Shown one piece after another: positions 1-13,453 of a DNA stretch of 64,000 nt. The DNA lies in assembly GCA_026874595.1 (NCBI GenBank), contig CM049322.1:3331900-3395899 (forward strand), read 5' to 3'. The notes beneath the pieces were generated by a model. The model ran no database searches, was not told the origin of the DNA, and was given only the letters and a program-made list of their open reading frames with translations. The stretch comes from Sipunculus nudus (taxonomy: Eukaryota > Annelida > Sipuncula > Golfingiida > Sipunculidae). Position numbers and translations under genes: made by a program. Each line of letters opens with the position of its first letter. The first letter of the stretch is position 1.

Positions 1-256
1 CTTATTATTATATTAATATTATCTCATCTCCAGTGTGACAAAAATGCTGATACCGGTACAAACAATTCAGGCACAGTGATTAAGGAGCATTTAACTGTTA
101 TCGTGCTCCTTGTGTCATCCATGAGAGGTAGTTGTGTTTGATCATAACCAAATACAGCATAACTGATTTTCAAACTTACCTTGAGCAACTTCCAGTGAGC
201 GAAACTAATGACTAAATGATAGTTGAAACTTTTTTTCATCAATTAAGATAAATTCA

Positions 257-372
257 GTGAAGCCTTTAAACTTCAATTCATTTCCAGTTCATTTAATTTT
301 CACTTTTGTCAATTCAATTCAACTCCAATTTCTTCAATTTGTCTTTCAATTCCAATTCAATTCCAATTCAAT
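257..372. repeat. Degenerate CAATT-rich simple repeat
   Basis: The block is built from imperfect copies of TTCAATTCCAATTC, with several pentamer CAATT iterations. It has no coding signal. Sequence before it (1-256) is AT-rich and holds nothing I can identify. Confidence 0.7.
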
Positions 373-504
373 TCAGAATTGACCCCAGGTCTGATGGCTG
401 CGATAAAACTGACTTAATGTAATAATAGGCCGACGAACATGAAACGCAGAGCAAACAAAAAAATTAACCTATTATGTAGAAAGAGTAAATCATGACAACA
501 GTAG

Positions 505-787
505 ACTGTTGGTGAGAGTGTGTATTGAATGAGGATAAGAAGGAAACCCATAATCTGTAGGATAGGTAACAGTGAGTATTTAGTATGAATAAGCAAGACA
601 ACCGTGATGTGTAGGTGACAGTGAGTATTGAGTGTGTATAAGCAAGACAACCGTTATGTGTAGGTGACAGTGAGTATTGAGTGGGGAAGATCTGGGCAAT
701 CGTAGGCTGAAAGTGACAGTGTATATTGAATGAGGAAAACAGGACAGCCTTATTGTATTGAGTATTGAGTGTGATAAATTTTACCAT
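505..787. repeat. 49-bp minisatellite, first array
   Basis: About five degenerate units of roughly 49 bp carry the core ACAGTGAGTATTGAGTG, with clear cores starting near 569, 618 and 667. The intervening text is of the kind AAGACAACCGTTATGTGTAGG. The same unit recurs as a shorter array at 14,994-15,110. Short open frames on the minus strand here are a by-product of the periodicity and I do not regard them as genes. Confidence 0.8.
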
Positions 788-1638
788 TTATGAAAGGAAT
801 TGCACCAGACGAATCCAGACGTCCTGTGCCTGAAACCGGTAAATAGACGGAACGTATTATCTCTAAATACATTCACAGGAGTATTCAGCAAAATTCAATT
901 TAGCTTTTATTGACTATGTTCGCTTTTAAGCTCTGGTGATGTGCAGGTATCCCCTTAGTCAAAATACATGCTCGTTCATTATGAGTATCTCTATCTTCGT
1001 ACCATTAAACTTAATTTGGCGTTATTTTGGTTATACTAAGAAAACATGAGGAAGATTGCAAATATCCCTTTCGCACAAAGCATACAATAATAAAAAACTT
1101 AAACACATGTGCCACTAATTTATATTCAAGCGCCATTTTAAATTGATTAATGAATTCTTAAAATGTCACGCACAACGACGACATTGGCGCCCACATTTAA
1201 AATCTTGACTCAAAGATGGTTAAATAAAAGACAATATGTTTCCTGGTTCAAATTAAAACATTTTGTCCCATTTAAACCTGCATTTGGAAAGTTTCTGCAC
1301 AGAAAGAAGCTTCCCTTCTAAATTCATTTTAAAATCTAAGTTTTCTGTCAAGATGCAGAAAAGTTGGGTATCCTTAAAATGAATAAAGATAATCAAAATA
1401 ATAATCAACTGAATACATCAACTGAAAGTTTTTTTTACAAATGTACAGTCAAACATTGTGTCCTAAGTAATACCAGCGAATGCCAAAGTGTCTCTCTCTT
1501 TAGATGTCCATGACTAGCTACAAAATAATGTATTGTAAATAATTTAATGCCAACAGCATCTAAATAATAGAAATTAAACATTTGTTAATAATTTGCTGTT
1601 TCGTCATATAAAAAACTGATGCGTTCCTGATTTAATTG

Positions 1639-1640
<2 letters not shown>
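788..1640. other. Intergenic, nothing recognised
   Basis: AT-rich sequence without a supported open reading frame, splice-flanked exon, repeat family or RNA gene that I can see. Confidence 0.6.

Positions 1641-1712
<72 letters not shown>
1641..1712. repeat. (AT)n(GT)n compound microsatellite
   Basis: About 24 uninterrupted AT units run directly into about 12 GT units. A minus-strand open frame across it (poly-Tyr/Ile and His/Thr) is an artefact of the repeat. Confidence 0.95.
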
Positions 1713-3091
1713 TCAAGGACATATGGTTTAAAATATTCCAGTTTTTTTAACAAGTTACTTCCTAGTACAAACAAATTCCACCCATTCGTATTATTCTTTC
1801 TAAATACATGAATACGTTTCATGAAATTTTGAGTTAAAGTAAATTCATTTTTTTTTCCACAAGTAAAGGATTTTAATTTAAAATTACACGCAATCCTTAA
1901 TAGGTCAGTTGAATTATAAATCTACCTAACATCTCCAGCCAAAAAAAAAGAATCTCGTAAAAACAACTTCAAAAATAAAATTATCTTGACCCGAAAATGG
2001 CATTATCAGATATTTCGCATTTTCCTTTAAAAATTCCTGGATCCAATCCGCCATAATTTGATTCTGTGTTCTATGTGTCAGTATCGAGCTATCCTGATAA
2101 TTTCATCATAATTCATTAAAAAATATTTGAGGGAAAATGGACGTTCCAGAAAGGGGAAGAGGACGTGACAGGAAGACGGGCAAGAGGAAACGTACGTGGC
2201 CTGAAGTTGACATGACCTGAAGTTGACGTGACCTGAAGACCACCAATGTGAAATTGTGCAGTTTTTGATATTTTTATTATTTCTTCTCCTTATTCTTCAT
2301 GTTGCGGGAACTTCTTCCATAAAGTTAGCACCTCTATAAAGTGGGAAGTTTTACCCAGTCTGAAAAGTGCCCAAACCATAAATGTGTTATATATATAGAT
2401 GTGTGTATTTGTACATGTGTGTATACGTATATATATATATACTCGAGTCGTGATACTAGTAATATGGAGGAATGTTTCGCAGTGGTCTTGCATCTGCTTG
2501 TATTTATATTGTGGTAAACGGCCCATAATCTCAATGTTATGCTTAGAATGGTGAATAAGCACAATAGTATTTATGTGAGCTCGGAACCCAAACTGAAACA
2601 CCGTAACCATGGACACGGGTCATTTCCTGTTTCGCCTGCAAGCTGCCTGCGTCCTGTAACCCGTGCGAGCCATGCTTGTGTTCATGCAGTCATAAGTTCA
2701 ACAAACATGCCGAGGGGTTAACAATGTGCTGGGTTAAACAGGAACTTTTCTCACTCATATTGTGTATTATTAGAAAGTACACAAAAAATGCTAACGAATG
2801 GTCTGGTTTATGCAGATTGACAGTATACCTGTCGCCCATGGAGCGTTGATAGAAATGACGAAAATATTTGCATCTTCATAAGTCCTTATAACGCGATCCT
2901 CAGACGTAGATGTCATGACACTCTGGCGCCAGTAATCTGGTCGTAATGCGAGAGGGTCATTATGACGCTACGCTTTCCCATTAAGGAACTGAAGTGCTGC
3001 TCGCCTATGTCGACAATCTTCAAATTTAATTTGCTTTCATCCTGAGGGGAAACTCTGCACTGCAGGCTGGTCGATTTAATTATGTACGACT

Positions 3092-3093
<2 letters not shown>
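1713..3093. other. Intergenic; one short tandem 16-17mer
   Basis: Mostly AT-rich. At about 2,199-2,240 a 16-17-bp unit of the form CCTGAAGTTGACGTGA is present three times. A GC-richer patch near 2,590-2,720 has a short open frame on the + strand with no recognisable domain and no convincing splice sites, so I do not call a gene. Confidence 0.55.

Positions 3094-3167
<74 letters not shown>
3094..3167. repeat. (TA)n(GA)n compound microsatellite
   Basis: A TA run of about 30 bp switches to an AG run of about 42 bp with no interruption. Confidence 0.95.
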
Positions 3168-3169
<2 letters not shown>

Positions 3170-3227
3170 CTGGCTTTCAAGGAATATTTTATTCATGCAA
3201 GAAAACTTTGTTTTCTAAATAATATTA

Positions 3228-3362
3228 TTATTTTAGTTAGATTTAATGAACCAGCACTCAACATGGTTTCTTTATTGTTTTTGTTATTATTTTTATTATT
3301 ATTATCATTATTATTATTGTTATTATTATTAGTATTCTTATTTTATTATTATAATTAACATT
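3228..3362. repeat. (TTA)n-rich low-complexity tract
   Basis: Imperfect TTA/TTATTA iterations with occasional G or C interruptions. Confidence 0.8.
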
Positions 3363-5469
3363 ATTTTTCCAGTCAAATTGCATCTGAAACGTACGTTTAG
3401 TTGGGAGTGGTGAACATATCGTCAAACAACCCTCCACTTGTGAGGATCTATTCCAAACAGCTTATTCCGCGTGAGGACTATGTGTTGACAAGGAGCCCTA
3501 CAAGTAGGTCATAAATTCAATCACTCCATTAAGACCAAGGTGTACATTTTTGTCAAATCAAAACAATTGAAAGCATCGGGCTTGGAGAGTTTATGATGGG
3601 GTTCGACCTAAATTATTTATCGACCAAGAAGAGGAAAGAGCGAATGTTGAAATTTTAGCATTTATTACGTGAGGTGGTACGCTGTAAAACGGTTGCTGTA
3701 TGCGATTCATACTGTCAAATAAAAGCATTGGTGAGTGTTTCCATGGTTTTTTTATCATTACACAGGAAATAACATGTTCCAAATAAATTAGAACTGTTAC
3801 GTAATTAATATTTGACGTCACCATTACAGGATAATTCATGACATCGTTTTGATCGAGCTGATGGAAAACGTCAGGTTCGGACCAACCATCAGAACAACAG
3901 GACTACCGCGACCAGGGGGCATCCATACAAGGACTGTAACATGACCGGATGGGGCTGATTTGTCATAAATGGTGAAGTTGAGGGATGTTTTATTGATCTG
4001 TAATATTCTCATTGACAAAGTATACGTCAAATGCAGCAAACAATTAGAGATTTCTAGGTTAACCTCAAAACTTCAACACTCGATCATTGCGACTTCTTCC
4101 CTTTAAGTATTTGATGAAAACATCCATTTCCAGGTAAAAGTCTATCGTTACGCTACTAGATTGCATTTTAATAAAAGTACAACTGGTGTTATTTTTTTTC
4201 GAATTATGCAAACAGATTAACCTTTCTGTTTCTTTGTACATACTATAAATTGGGTCAACATTGATTAATTGTTTGACATTTTGTAATCAAACATGATCTG
4301 CCCTATCAAAATATCAAGAAGCTTATTTTCCCCACTATACTTGGTAACTATTGAAGTATTTATACAGATATATAAACGTTTTATTTTAATTTAATTGTAA
4401 ACCAACAGATCATAATTTTGTATTCTATTTCTTAATCATTTACATCCACGTAAAAAATGCACAATTTGACCATGGAACTTTTTGTCCTAAACAAGGCTGG
4501 ATGATCACCTGTGCTTCACGACCTACTCCTGCCCGTCTCTCCATGATCAAGCTAGGGAAGACTGATATTAGTGCACGTTCAAGTGTTTAAAGTGTTTAAA
4601 AAGTGAAGTATTGCCGTAGAAGTGAGGATGTTACAGCTGTGAGCAAATCCCCATTTCAGAATAGTTAATGTCGGTTTGCTTTGATTCTTATAATGTATCA
4701 AACTGAATATTGATTCCAATATTAATTTTGATTGCAAAAAATGACAAAAAATTATAATATTGTTTTTTTTTAAATGACATTGTTTTGGCATTATGAATTT
4801 TAAGTGATAATATCTTTGAATTTTAAATAGTTTTATGATTTCAAACAATAACAACATATATGTGTATACATAGTTTGAGATGATATTCATAAGCCAATCA
4901 CAGGGAAAACAATGACCAATTACTCTTTATGAATTAATTGATATTTCTGATTTATTTAATCATTACGGAATTTGTAAATGAAAAAAATGACACCAAAACA
5001 TGTGTTCATTATTCTTCAGCCTTATCAAAAAATGAAGCTCTGACTCTCAGTCAGCATTGGATTTCTTATGTGTCATAAAGCTGGTCCACTATAACTATCA
5101 GGCTTTTGTTCATATTGCCTTAGGATCTATCTCTCCATACTTGATTCAGTCATGCAGGTCCCACTGTTCTAACTATATATACTTTAAATGATTAAGTGTA
5201 TAAAGGAAATTACATACATCTCTACATATAACGTGTTTCAGATTTTCAGATTCAGGACGTCAGAGTCAGTAATATGTGGAGAATGTAATTAATGTGGCAA
5301 TGTTTTAATTGTCAGATTACTAAGTATTGTAACTCATTTTGGGGCCTTTCTTTATGTTTAATTCTGTCCGCCAGGATTTTTTCATTATAAGAAAATGTAG
5401 CCTAGCCCCGTGGGTTCCTTGATTTATTTATGTTAAACCATTTAACAAGGCCTGGTTAATCAGCAAAAA
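3363..5469. other. Intergenic; possible minus-strand exon remnant not called
   Basis: AT-rich. The slightly GC-richer interval 3,840-3,995 is open on the minus strand downstream of an ATATTACAG acceptor-like site, and its peptide has a protein-like look (a PSGHV..VWMPPGRGSP stretch). It lacks neighbours, a good donor and any family match I can name, so it is left as a note only. The rest shows nothing. Confidence 0.4.
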
Positions 5470-7522
5470 GTCACTTAAGACCAAAAGTGTTAAAGGTAGT
5501 AATTTTTTTTCTCTCAGTAATACTACTTTTAATAATCAAAATTTAATTGTATACAAAAAATTAGATCAAAATCTGTTAAAGTTTTTTAAATATTGGCAAA
5601 AATATAAAATTGGTACCTTAAATTTTGCCCAAGTTTGACCATGGCACGTTTTTTTCCTGTAACTGCTGTGGATTTAATTTTCAAAGCTTGTTTTTGTTAT
5701 TCAAGCTTTCAAGCACCATGTCACATTGTTTACATCGAGCTAGTGTTATGCAGTTGACTAGAGCTCAGCTCCCCAGCTTCAGCTCTTAGTTCCTTAAATT
5801 TCGCATACAGTTAGATGTCCCCCAAATCCTCTACCATACTAAAAGTTTGGTCACTAGGACTGCATTCCTTCGAGATATTAAGAAAAAACTTCATTTTTCC
5901 ATTAAAACCCCATTGTTACACTTTAAGATTGCCTAATATCAAAACCACTGATCTGACTTTGATAATATATAATATACATATTTTTCTATACATTCGCTAT
6001 GCATATGCCAGAAATGATGTCAGTATTGTGTAATTGTTTTAAGTTCTAGGCCCAAACATAATGCACTTTGTAAAAAATCAAGAAATATATTTACTCTCTT
6101 AACATGAAAATTGCTGAAGGTAGACATTTTTTGCCAGGGATATAACATTATTTAATCAAGATTCAATTGTTTTCCCAAAATTAGTTCTGATTTTTTCAAA
6201 TTTTATAAGTTATTAGCATAAATATAAAATCAGTACCTTAAATTTTGCCCAACTTTGGCCATGGCATGTTTTTTTCTCTGTAAGCACTGTTGATTTAATT
6301 TTCATATCTTGCACACGTAAGGATTTTAGCTTCTAAATTCTGAAGTTATAAAAGGAATTGGTCAACAACCAGCTTTTATGAAAGTTTTTATGAGACCATA
6401 TAACACCTTGGCTGTACTGAAGCCCCTCCTTTATGTCCCCACATTGACCTTTCAGGCCAATTATGCATGCTTGAAGCGAGGCAGTCTGCAGCCAGCCAGC
6501 TCTTGGGTGGGTTCAACTGGATCTAACTGTCCAACCCCCTCCACTAGTATTTGTTTAGGCCACAAACATAACAATAAACTTTTTTTAACATTGGTTTATG
6601 ATAAGAACTTAAACAAAGTAAATGGAAAAGGAATTTATAGTTAATGAGTTACAGGGGATTACCTTGCAATTACTGATCATTTATGGATCTTCCATGGATG
6701 GCAAAAATTGTATTTCAAATGACACCATGCAGTCACCATTGAGTATTTTCATTTCAACCATAAAAATTAAAAAAAAAATTAAAATAAATTGTTGTTTACT
6801 ATTAGGGATTATATGAAGCAAGATAATGATAGACAAGGATGCAGTTGATTATATTAAATTAATCTAAATTTCCAGGTCTTTTCCAGGTCTTTAACTTGTT
6901 GGTTTATATGTATTACAAAATTAAAATAATAAATAAATATGTCAAAAATTTAAAATATTACTCAGACAAGTGTTCATTTAAGATTTTAATTTGTTTGACT
7001 TATAACTCATGGTTGTATCAGTTGTTACATGAGACTGGCTAAATAATCAAAATTTATATTGCTGGTCCTTTATTTCAGTTCATAAAATTAAACATTCCCA
7101 ACTCCAGTTTGCTCCTGGTATGATATATTGGGTGGTTTGGTCCTTGGATTAATTTTAACACATTTATTAGTTTTATAGCTGAGAATACTTTTCTTTTTTT
7201 CCTGATACCATTTAAAAAAATATAAATATTCAAATTTTTCCTGTTAGTGCTGTGGATATAATTTTCACAGCATGTACACATTAACATTTCAGCTGTTAAA
7301 ATCTGAAATTTGAAACCAATTGATCAAATACTGTAGATTTTATTCAAGTTTCCAGGTACCATGTCTTCATTGTTTGCATCAGATCAGTATAAATGCAGTG
7401 TACTGGGCAGTTACATAACACCTTCAGGTCTGACCTACTGCCACTGTGAGTGTCTGGGTGAGGCTGGGTCAGGCAGTAATTACCAGAGAGCCTCTCTTTC
7501 TCTCTCTCTCTGGCAGTCTAGG

Positions 7523-7583
<61 letters not shown>

Positions 7584-7624
7584 CTTTTTCTCTTTCTTTC
7601 TCCATCTTTCTTTCTTTCTTTCTT

Positions 7625-7689
<65 letters not shown>

Positions 7690-9051
7690 AAATGCCTCCC
7701 TTCCTCCCCCATCCCATTCTGTTGACAGGTACTATAAACTAAATACATTAGCTATAAATGTTGATGCAATTTAGAAATGTGAATCAACTGAAATATTCAC
7801 AATCACATGTATGTTATACTGTAAATTTATAGTAACATTCGGAAACTTGGATTAAAATTATGTAATGAAAAAAAGGAATAAATGCAAATATTGTTAACTT
7901 TTTCTTGGCTCAGTGGAATGGGGAAAAAATTATTTTCTTTGTTTCTCCATCTTTCTGTCTGTTTTAAATATTTAATGTTCATGAATAAACTTTTTTATAA
8001 GCACTGTTGAATTAAATTTCATATCCTGTATGTATATGGGTGTTGTAACTCTCACCATCCCCTTCTTCATCCCACTGAGGCTTTGCTCCTTGGCACTGTA
8101 AACAATAGTTCTATGGCTATAGCATAAAATTTAATAATTAAAGAAAATATCAACAGATAGACAGAGGCATGTAACTCTGATCATAACACAACACCCCTCC
8201 CCCCCCCCCCCTGTCAAGTCATTACACCTGTGGAATGGGGACGTTATGGCAACTGTATACATATCATAAAATTGATAAAAAAGGTTTACCAAATAAATTG
8301 GATCTCATCAGACAAATGTGTAAACTGTTGAACTGTCAACAGCTTATCAAAAAGGTAACCATTGGAAAGGCATGGTCAGGTCTCAAATATTATTTGCAAC
8401 ATTTTCTTCAATCATATAAACCAACCATGGCCCAGATTACCTCTTCCTCTCAAACATTATCTACATTTCATCATATTTTTAAAATTTTAACCTTACAGGT
8501 GGTTCAGTACTGTTGACCAATTGTCCATAGGTACATATGTACATGCCAGAAATTATGTTTATATTGTGTAATGTGTAGACGTGAGGGGCATCAAAATAAT
8601 GTACCTTGTCAAGACCGATCTTGTCAAGATATTATGTCATACAGTCACAAATTCATAAATCCCCTCATCAGTATAGTTAATCATAACCTTGTATCTGTCA
8701 AATTGAACTCTTGCAGTTTTCCATACACTATAGATCCTTCAGAAAATAGCCTTATCATCATTATACCACTGCTTAGCATACTGTCATTGCATTCATATTT
8801 GCTCAAATAAATTGCTTTTTTCGACCCCTCCCAAATAAAAAATTAAACCACTATATTTTACTCCATATTAATCCATCAGTCAGGTTATTTCATATATCAT
8901 TTACTCACATATTACATTATATTCCTTTATAAAAGCCCAACATGACCATGATATTCTAAGCTTCATCTACTCAATATAGTATCACAATGGTGATACATTT
9001 ATAGTCCAATCATGATCAGCTGAGCGCCGTGACCCATGGGTCCCTTGTTTT
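5470..9051 (+). mobile_element. 5'-truncated hairpin-family element (copy E0)
   Basis: Internal sequence matches the element at 24,221-28,198 over long stretches: the segments around TTTGACCATGGCACG, the block starting ATGTCCCCCAAATCC (5,815), and the block around GGGATTATATGAAG. Its 3' end carries the family tail, CAGCTGAGCGCCGTGAC then the palindrome GACCCATGGGTC then CCTTGTTTT. The family's 5' hairpin (TAGCTCAGCTGACT and its complement) is absent, so this copy is 5'-truncated or its head has decayed. It contains a long (TC)n tract at 7,491-7,687. Small open frames inside (for example 5,815-6,033) are discussed as a finding. The start is approximate. Confidence 0.75.
7491..7687. repeat. (TC)n microsatellite
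   Basis: Almost 200 bp of CT/TC with CTTT interruptions, inside the E0 element. Long poly-Ser/Leu frames on + and poly-Arg/Glu frames on - are artefacts of the dinucleotide. Confidence 0.95.
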
Positions 9052-9223
9052 AAAGTGCCTCAAAATGTCATCTTTTCATATTAATAAAAATCAAAATATG
9101 TGAGTGGTCTCCCCCTTCCATACCTTTCTTATGTACTATAGTTAACCTTCATTAAATATGGTTCATAATTGGAAAAAAATATATATTCATAGGCGGAAAC
9201 ATTGTATGTAGTAATATTAATAA

Positions 9224-9225
<2 letters not shown>

Positions 9226-9279
<54 letters not shown>
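9226..9279. repeat. (AT)n microsatellite
   Basis: About 27 AT units, uninterrupted, shortly after the 3' end of element E0. Confidence 0.95.
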
Positions 9280-9285
<6 letters not shown>

Positions 9286-9479
9286 AAATAAATGCACAAT
9301 TTAAGAACTTAGTTTTCATCAGAACAATTAATTCCCCTAAAAAATTAACTGACAGGTACTTCAAATTAAACGCTACGCGATATCAAGCCAAGTGGATCGC
9401 ATAGAGGAGCATATCGTAAACCATTTGGAATTCTTTATGTGTGGGATTAGAGAGTGTAAAACAGGGAGTCACTTCCTGG

Positions 9480-10530
9480 ATGATGTTACTAGGCCTAGTC
9501 CCAACGCTACAACATAAATGTGAGACCTTACAATGAAGAACCCTAACCGTTAGACCTAGACAAGTTTAACTGCTCATAAATTGAGGCTCCATGCAAATAT
9601 CCTGGGACACCTGAAATTGGGTTATAGTGACCTATATTCTGTGAACAATGGCCGAAAATATAATTATGAGCACCCATAGAGTCAGACCGGACACAACGTC
9701 TAACCATTTGGCAAAGGATCTTCTGACATGACATTCAGGAGGGCACTTTGTAAATCTGCATGAAAACCTGTAGTTAGGTCATGGTGACCTGTAATCTGCA
9801 GGCTTCGGGACAAAAACATAATTCAGAGCATCCTTAAAGTAAGATGAAACCATGTAATGTGACGAACAGGGATGTCAATTACAAGTATCCTTTGATACAT
9901 GAAATTGGGTCAATATTCCTGAATTTTGGTCAAAGTCGTCTATATTACGTGTGTTATAGGTGAAAATGATTTTAGCACTGTGAAAATCAGATGGGCACAA
10001 ATCAATACGGATGGATCCAGAACTTTTTAACTTCAAATTTGAAGAAGTTCTCGTCAACTCTCCTTCATCACCTGAGATTAGGGCATGATGACTCATACTG
10101 TGTGTGCTATAAGCTGGAAACCTAAGTGTGAGCATCATATAACATACATTTTGCTCGATATTTACCGCTAGACCTAGAAGGTTCTGATTTTATTAAGATC
10201 CAATGAGGTTCCTGTTATAATTCTGTGTTAACCTAAAATGTTGTCACTCTCACCTATATTCCGCCAGTTTTTTTAAAGAACATGATTTGAGAACACTGAT
10301 AGTCAGACTGGCATAACTTGTAGCTTTTTAACGTAGAAACTGCTAAATAACGTAACAGTAACCCATGTACTGAGAACTATGATAAAAATGCAGGAATTTA
10401 GCATTCTGAAAATTATCGACCCATTTGTCTGGGTTCATAAAAAAAAATATAATTCACCATATCATAACCACTAATTAATACAATTTATACCAGTATAACA
10501 AATTCAGCAGAGCGTCACGGCCCATTGGCC
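9480..10530 (+). mobile_element. Hairpin-family element, degenerate 3' part (copy E5)
   Basis: About six diverged tandem units of roughly 155-175 bp share the phrases GTTAGACCTAGA, GAAATTGGGTCA, GTGACCTATATT and GAGCACC..GAGTCAGAC. The same phrases fill the body of the complete element at 39,297-40,014. The 3' end, near CAGCAGAGCGTCACGG then CCCATTGGCC, is a decayed form of the family tail. No 5' hairpin is visible. Boundaries are approximate. Confidence 0.6.
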
Positions 10531-12246
10531 ATATGTATAAAAGTTGGAAATGTAAATGTACCAAAGCTTATGTTAATAAAAGGGGACAGGACTCTTGGTG
10601 CTTGGATAACACGTTTAAAAGTTTAAGAATGGCATTGTACTGTATCTTCTTGATGCGTGAATGTGATTAAAAGGTTGAGCTGGACTGTAGCATTAGTGGT
10701 TTAGTATATAGTGTATTTGTAGTTGTTTTTTATAAGTGAATATGTTTACTGCAGGAATATATAATATAATGTGATAACCCGTAGGTCATCATTTATCAAT
10801 ATATAGAACGTGGACCCTGTTAGAGATAGGACATATATTGACAAAACAATAATGCGAGCCTTGTTTCAGCAATTTATAACTCCAGATATTGACAATGTGA
10901 CTACACTATTAATAGAGTGTCCCTTTATGATTTTGTTTTTTATCGCCTTGTACCAGGTTGCATGTTTATTTTTTTTTAAAAGAAGAGGTGGTGTCATGCA
11001 TGACTGAATGTCCTCGTGCGTTGTCGGAAGAAAAAAAATCTCCCACTATAATGTAAACTTTTACGTTCGAGGCACATTTAAATATATAAAACCAATGCTT
11101 TTTGCTTACATGTAATATCATCCTCATATTCATGAAACAAATGTAGAATAATATTTGAAAGGTTAAAGTTCTGTCCTGTATATAGAATACATACACGTAG
11201 ATGTACAAAATCTATTTTCAAGTTGTACGAAAGCTCATGAAAATAACCTCTTATTTGGGAGTTACAAAATATGTTTTCTCGATGTCATATCTGCATGTGC
11301 ATAAAGAAACTTTATGTGCGTTTAAACTAGACTTGTTGAATAACAGTGACTTCCAGACAGTTACTCTATCAAAATAATGCTTAAATGTACACTTAAGACA
11401 GTAAATGCTGAAGTCCGTTTTGTTCCAGCTGCAAACATTCGTTATTAGATTGAATAGACATAAAAACTATTGAATATAATATAAATATATTCAGGTAAGT
11501 TGCACATTAACAGACTCTCCGAGGAATATAATTGATTGATATTTACGGACAGTTTGAGATACCGTATGTGGAGAATATATGGCACATCACTTTCAAAGGA
11601 ATCAAAATAGAGAACGTATGACAATACTTAGGACATAATGTTGATCAGTAGTTTAGTGTGTATTTCAAATATGAAATATGTACCACATTTCGCTGGTAAA
11701 ATGGCGTTCCCTAATGCCAGTGATTATCCAAGAGTTTATGTCACTTTGATTAAACTTTCTTTGATAATAAACATTTTGACGATTCTGATTACCGAAAACA
11801 TTTAAGGATTGTTCTTTTTCTCTTGCCCAATATATCCAACATATAAGGTTGAAACCCGTTTTTTTTTAAATTCAAGAAAACCAACCAATGACGAAACGTG
11901 CATGCCGTGGTAGTACACCTTACATATAGCAAGAGAGTATATTTGTAACGCTGCTAAGTAAAGGAAAACTTATGGTAACCTAGGGTGTGCATGGGGAGGT
12001 AAAACAACACAGACGTTGCCAAGTCCGCAATACATATATGACTGGGCAATCGATTCAGGTGTCACTGGCTTACTTATTACTCTCTGGTGCGTAATCTTAC
12101 GTTTACTGATCAATGAAAAATGATAGACCTAGTTTAACCTGGAGCGATCTGATCCAGACAGATTTTTCAGTTGACAGTAGAGAGCATTAGTTTATACTTG
12201 CGATAAACTTTGTAATCTATCATATTCCCTTTACAGTACTGACGGT
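10531..12246. other. Intergenic, nothing recognised
   Basis: AT-rich DNA. The small open frames near 10,810-11,208 lie in low-complexity sequence and show no recognisable protein features. Confidence 0.55.
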
Positions 12247-12271
12247 GGGGGGGGGGGGGGGGGGGGGGGGG
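12247..12271. repeat. Poly(G) tract, 25 nt
   Basis: Twenty-five consecutive G residues. One of several unusually long G or C homopolymers in the window. Confidence 0.95.
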
Positions 12272-12623
12272 TTCATGAAGACCAAAGTACACTAAATCAA
12301 TCTTGGTAGGTCCATCATAACAACGCAATTTGTAAAATATGACCCTTTGCACATTATTTTATTCTGCGAATTAAATCTACCATGAAAGTTTAATTGTTCC
12401 ATTAAAACTTCTTTGGTATACACCGAAAAATAAGGAGATACCAGTGATCAGGCAGAGAGCTCTCACCTCCGCCAAGACCTGGCTTCACTCCGAAATCTGT
12501 AATGTGAACGGATCTGTACCAAATCGGATGTAATATTTTTGTTTCTAGCTGTATGACCCAACTTTCAACCTCCTCCTTGATCTCGTGATGAATACATGAA
12601 TTCTAAAGAAATACTGAACCTGC

Positions 12624-12626
<3 letters not shown>

Positions 12627-12669
<43 letters not shown>
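12627..12669. repeat. (AT)n microsatellite
   Basis: About 21 AT units, uninterrupted. Confidence 0.95.
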
Positions 12670-12671
<2 letters not shown>

Positions 12672-13169
12672 GGCACTGCGTAATATACTTTCATGAAACT
12701 TATCCAGTACTACCGACTTATCTACTAACTGTATATACTGATATGTGACATTTAACGTTAGCAATATAATACCGAATGTTTTGGATGTTGGCAAACAAAA
12801 AAAGAAATGTTATTTCTAACTTTTAAGTTTATGTGTATCATTGTAACACCGAGGACGTACCAAATAGCCCTTAAAATGAAAACAAGTAGTGCTATATGGC
12901 GTAATATAGTGATAACGCTTGTCCGAGTGTTACCGTTTGCTTGGATTGATGATCGACTTTAATCATTATGGAGGAATAAGGAATATTTGGTATCCATTAT
13001 GAAAAAGAAAAAATCATAACACTTTAGATAAATTCGGGTTTAGAGAGGATTTAAACATTTTATTAACACACAAAAAAAGAATTTCATGCAACTTTCTCTC
13101 GTCAACTTAAATGCCGTAAATGCACACATTGTTCTGACGGGAAACTACATCTGGCGGCTAACAGTCAGC

Positions 13170-13395
13170 CTGCATGGGCAGTCGAGGGGTAAAACGCTCG
13201 GATCTCTCCGCTGGCGACCCGGGTTCAATCCCCGGCCATGAGACTGGGTTGTAGTTACCCGTCCAAGGCCGGTGGTTTTCTCCGGGTTCTTCGGTTTTAT
13301 CCAACCCTATAGACTACCGAATGCCGTCATCTGAGCCACGGAGAGTGCCTTGATTAGTTTAATAACTATTTGTACAATCCATGTAAAATTAATAA

Positions 13396-13397
<2 letters not shown>
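13170..13397 (+). mobile_element. tRNA-derived SINE
   Basis: The head (about 13,170-13,241) has RNA polymerase III internal promoter motifs: an A-box-like GGGCAGTCGAGGGG and a perfect B box GGTTCAATCCC. It looks like a decayed tRNA gene. The body then carries the block CCAAGGCCGGTGGTTTTCTC followed by CGGGTTCTTCGG, which I know as the conserved central domain of several invertebrate SINE families. The 3' part ends ATGTAAAATTAATAAG and runs into a (TA)n tract that may be its tail. The element is transcribed in the + sense. It is too altered in its stems to be a working tRNA gene. Confidence 0.8.

Positions 13398-13452
<55 letters not shown>
13398..13452. repeat. (TA)n microsatellite at SINE 3' end
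   Basis: About 27 TA units immediately after the SINE, consistent with expansion of the SINE's simple-repeat tail. Confidence 0.9.

Positions 13453-13453
<1 letters not shown>

Noticed and set aside
3591-4039. Two minus-strand open frames with protein-like stretches near 3.6-4.0 kb
   Set aside because: Each is short, they end in stops without a convincing donor or poly(A) signal, no neighbouring exon could be linked, and no family is recognisable.
7361-7774. 137-residue + frame and a 76-residue - frame
   Set aside because: Both are almost entirely translation of a (TC)n microsatellite (poly-Ser/Leu or Arg/Glu).
13170-13241. Possible functional tRNA gene
   Set aside because: The A and B boxes are present but the acceptor and anticodon stems do not pair properly, and the sequence continues into a SINE central domain; it is the SINE head.
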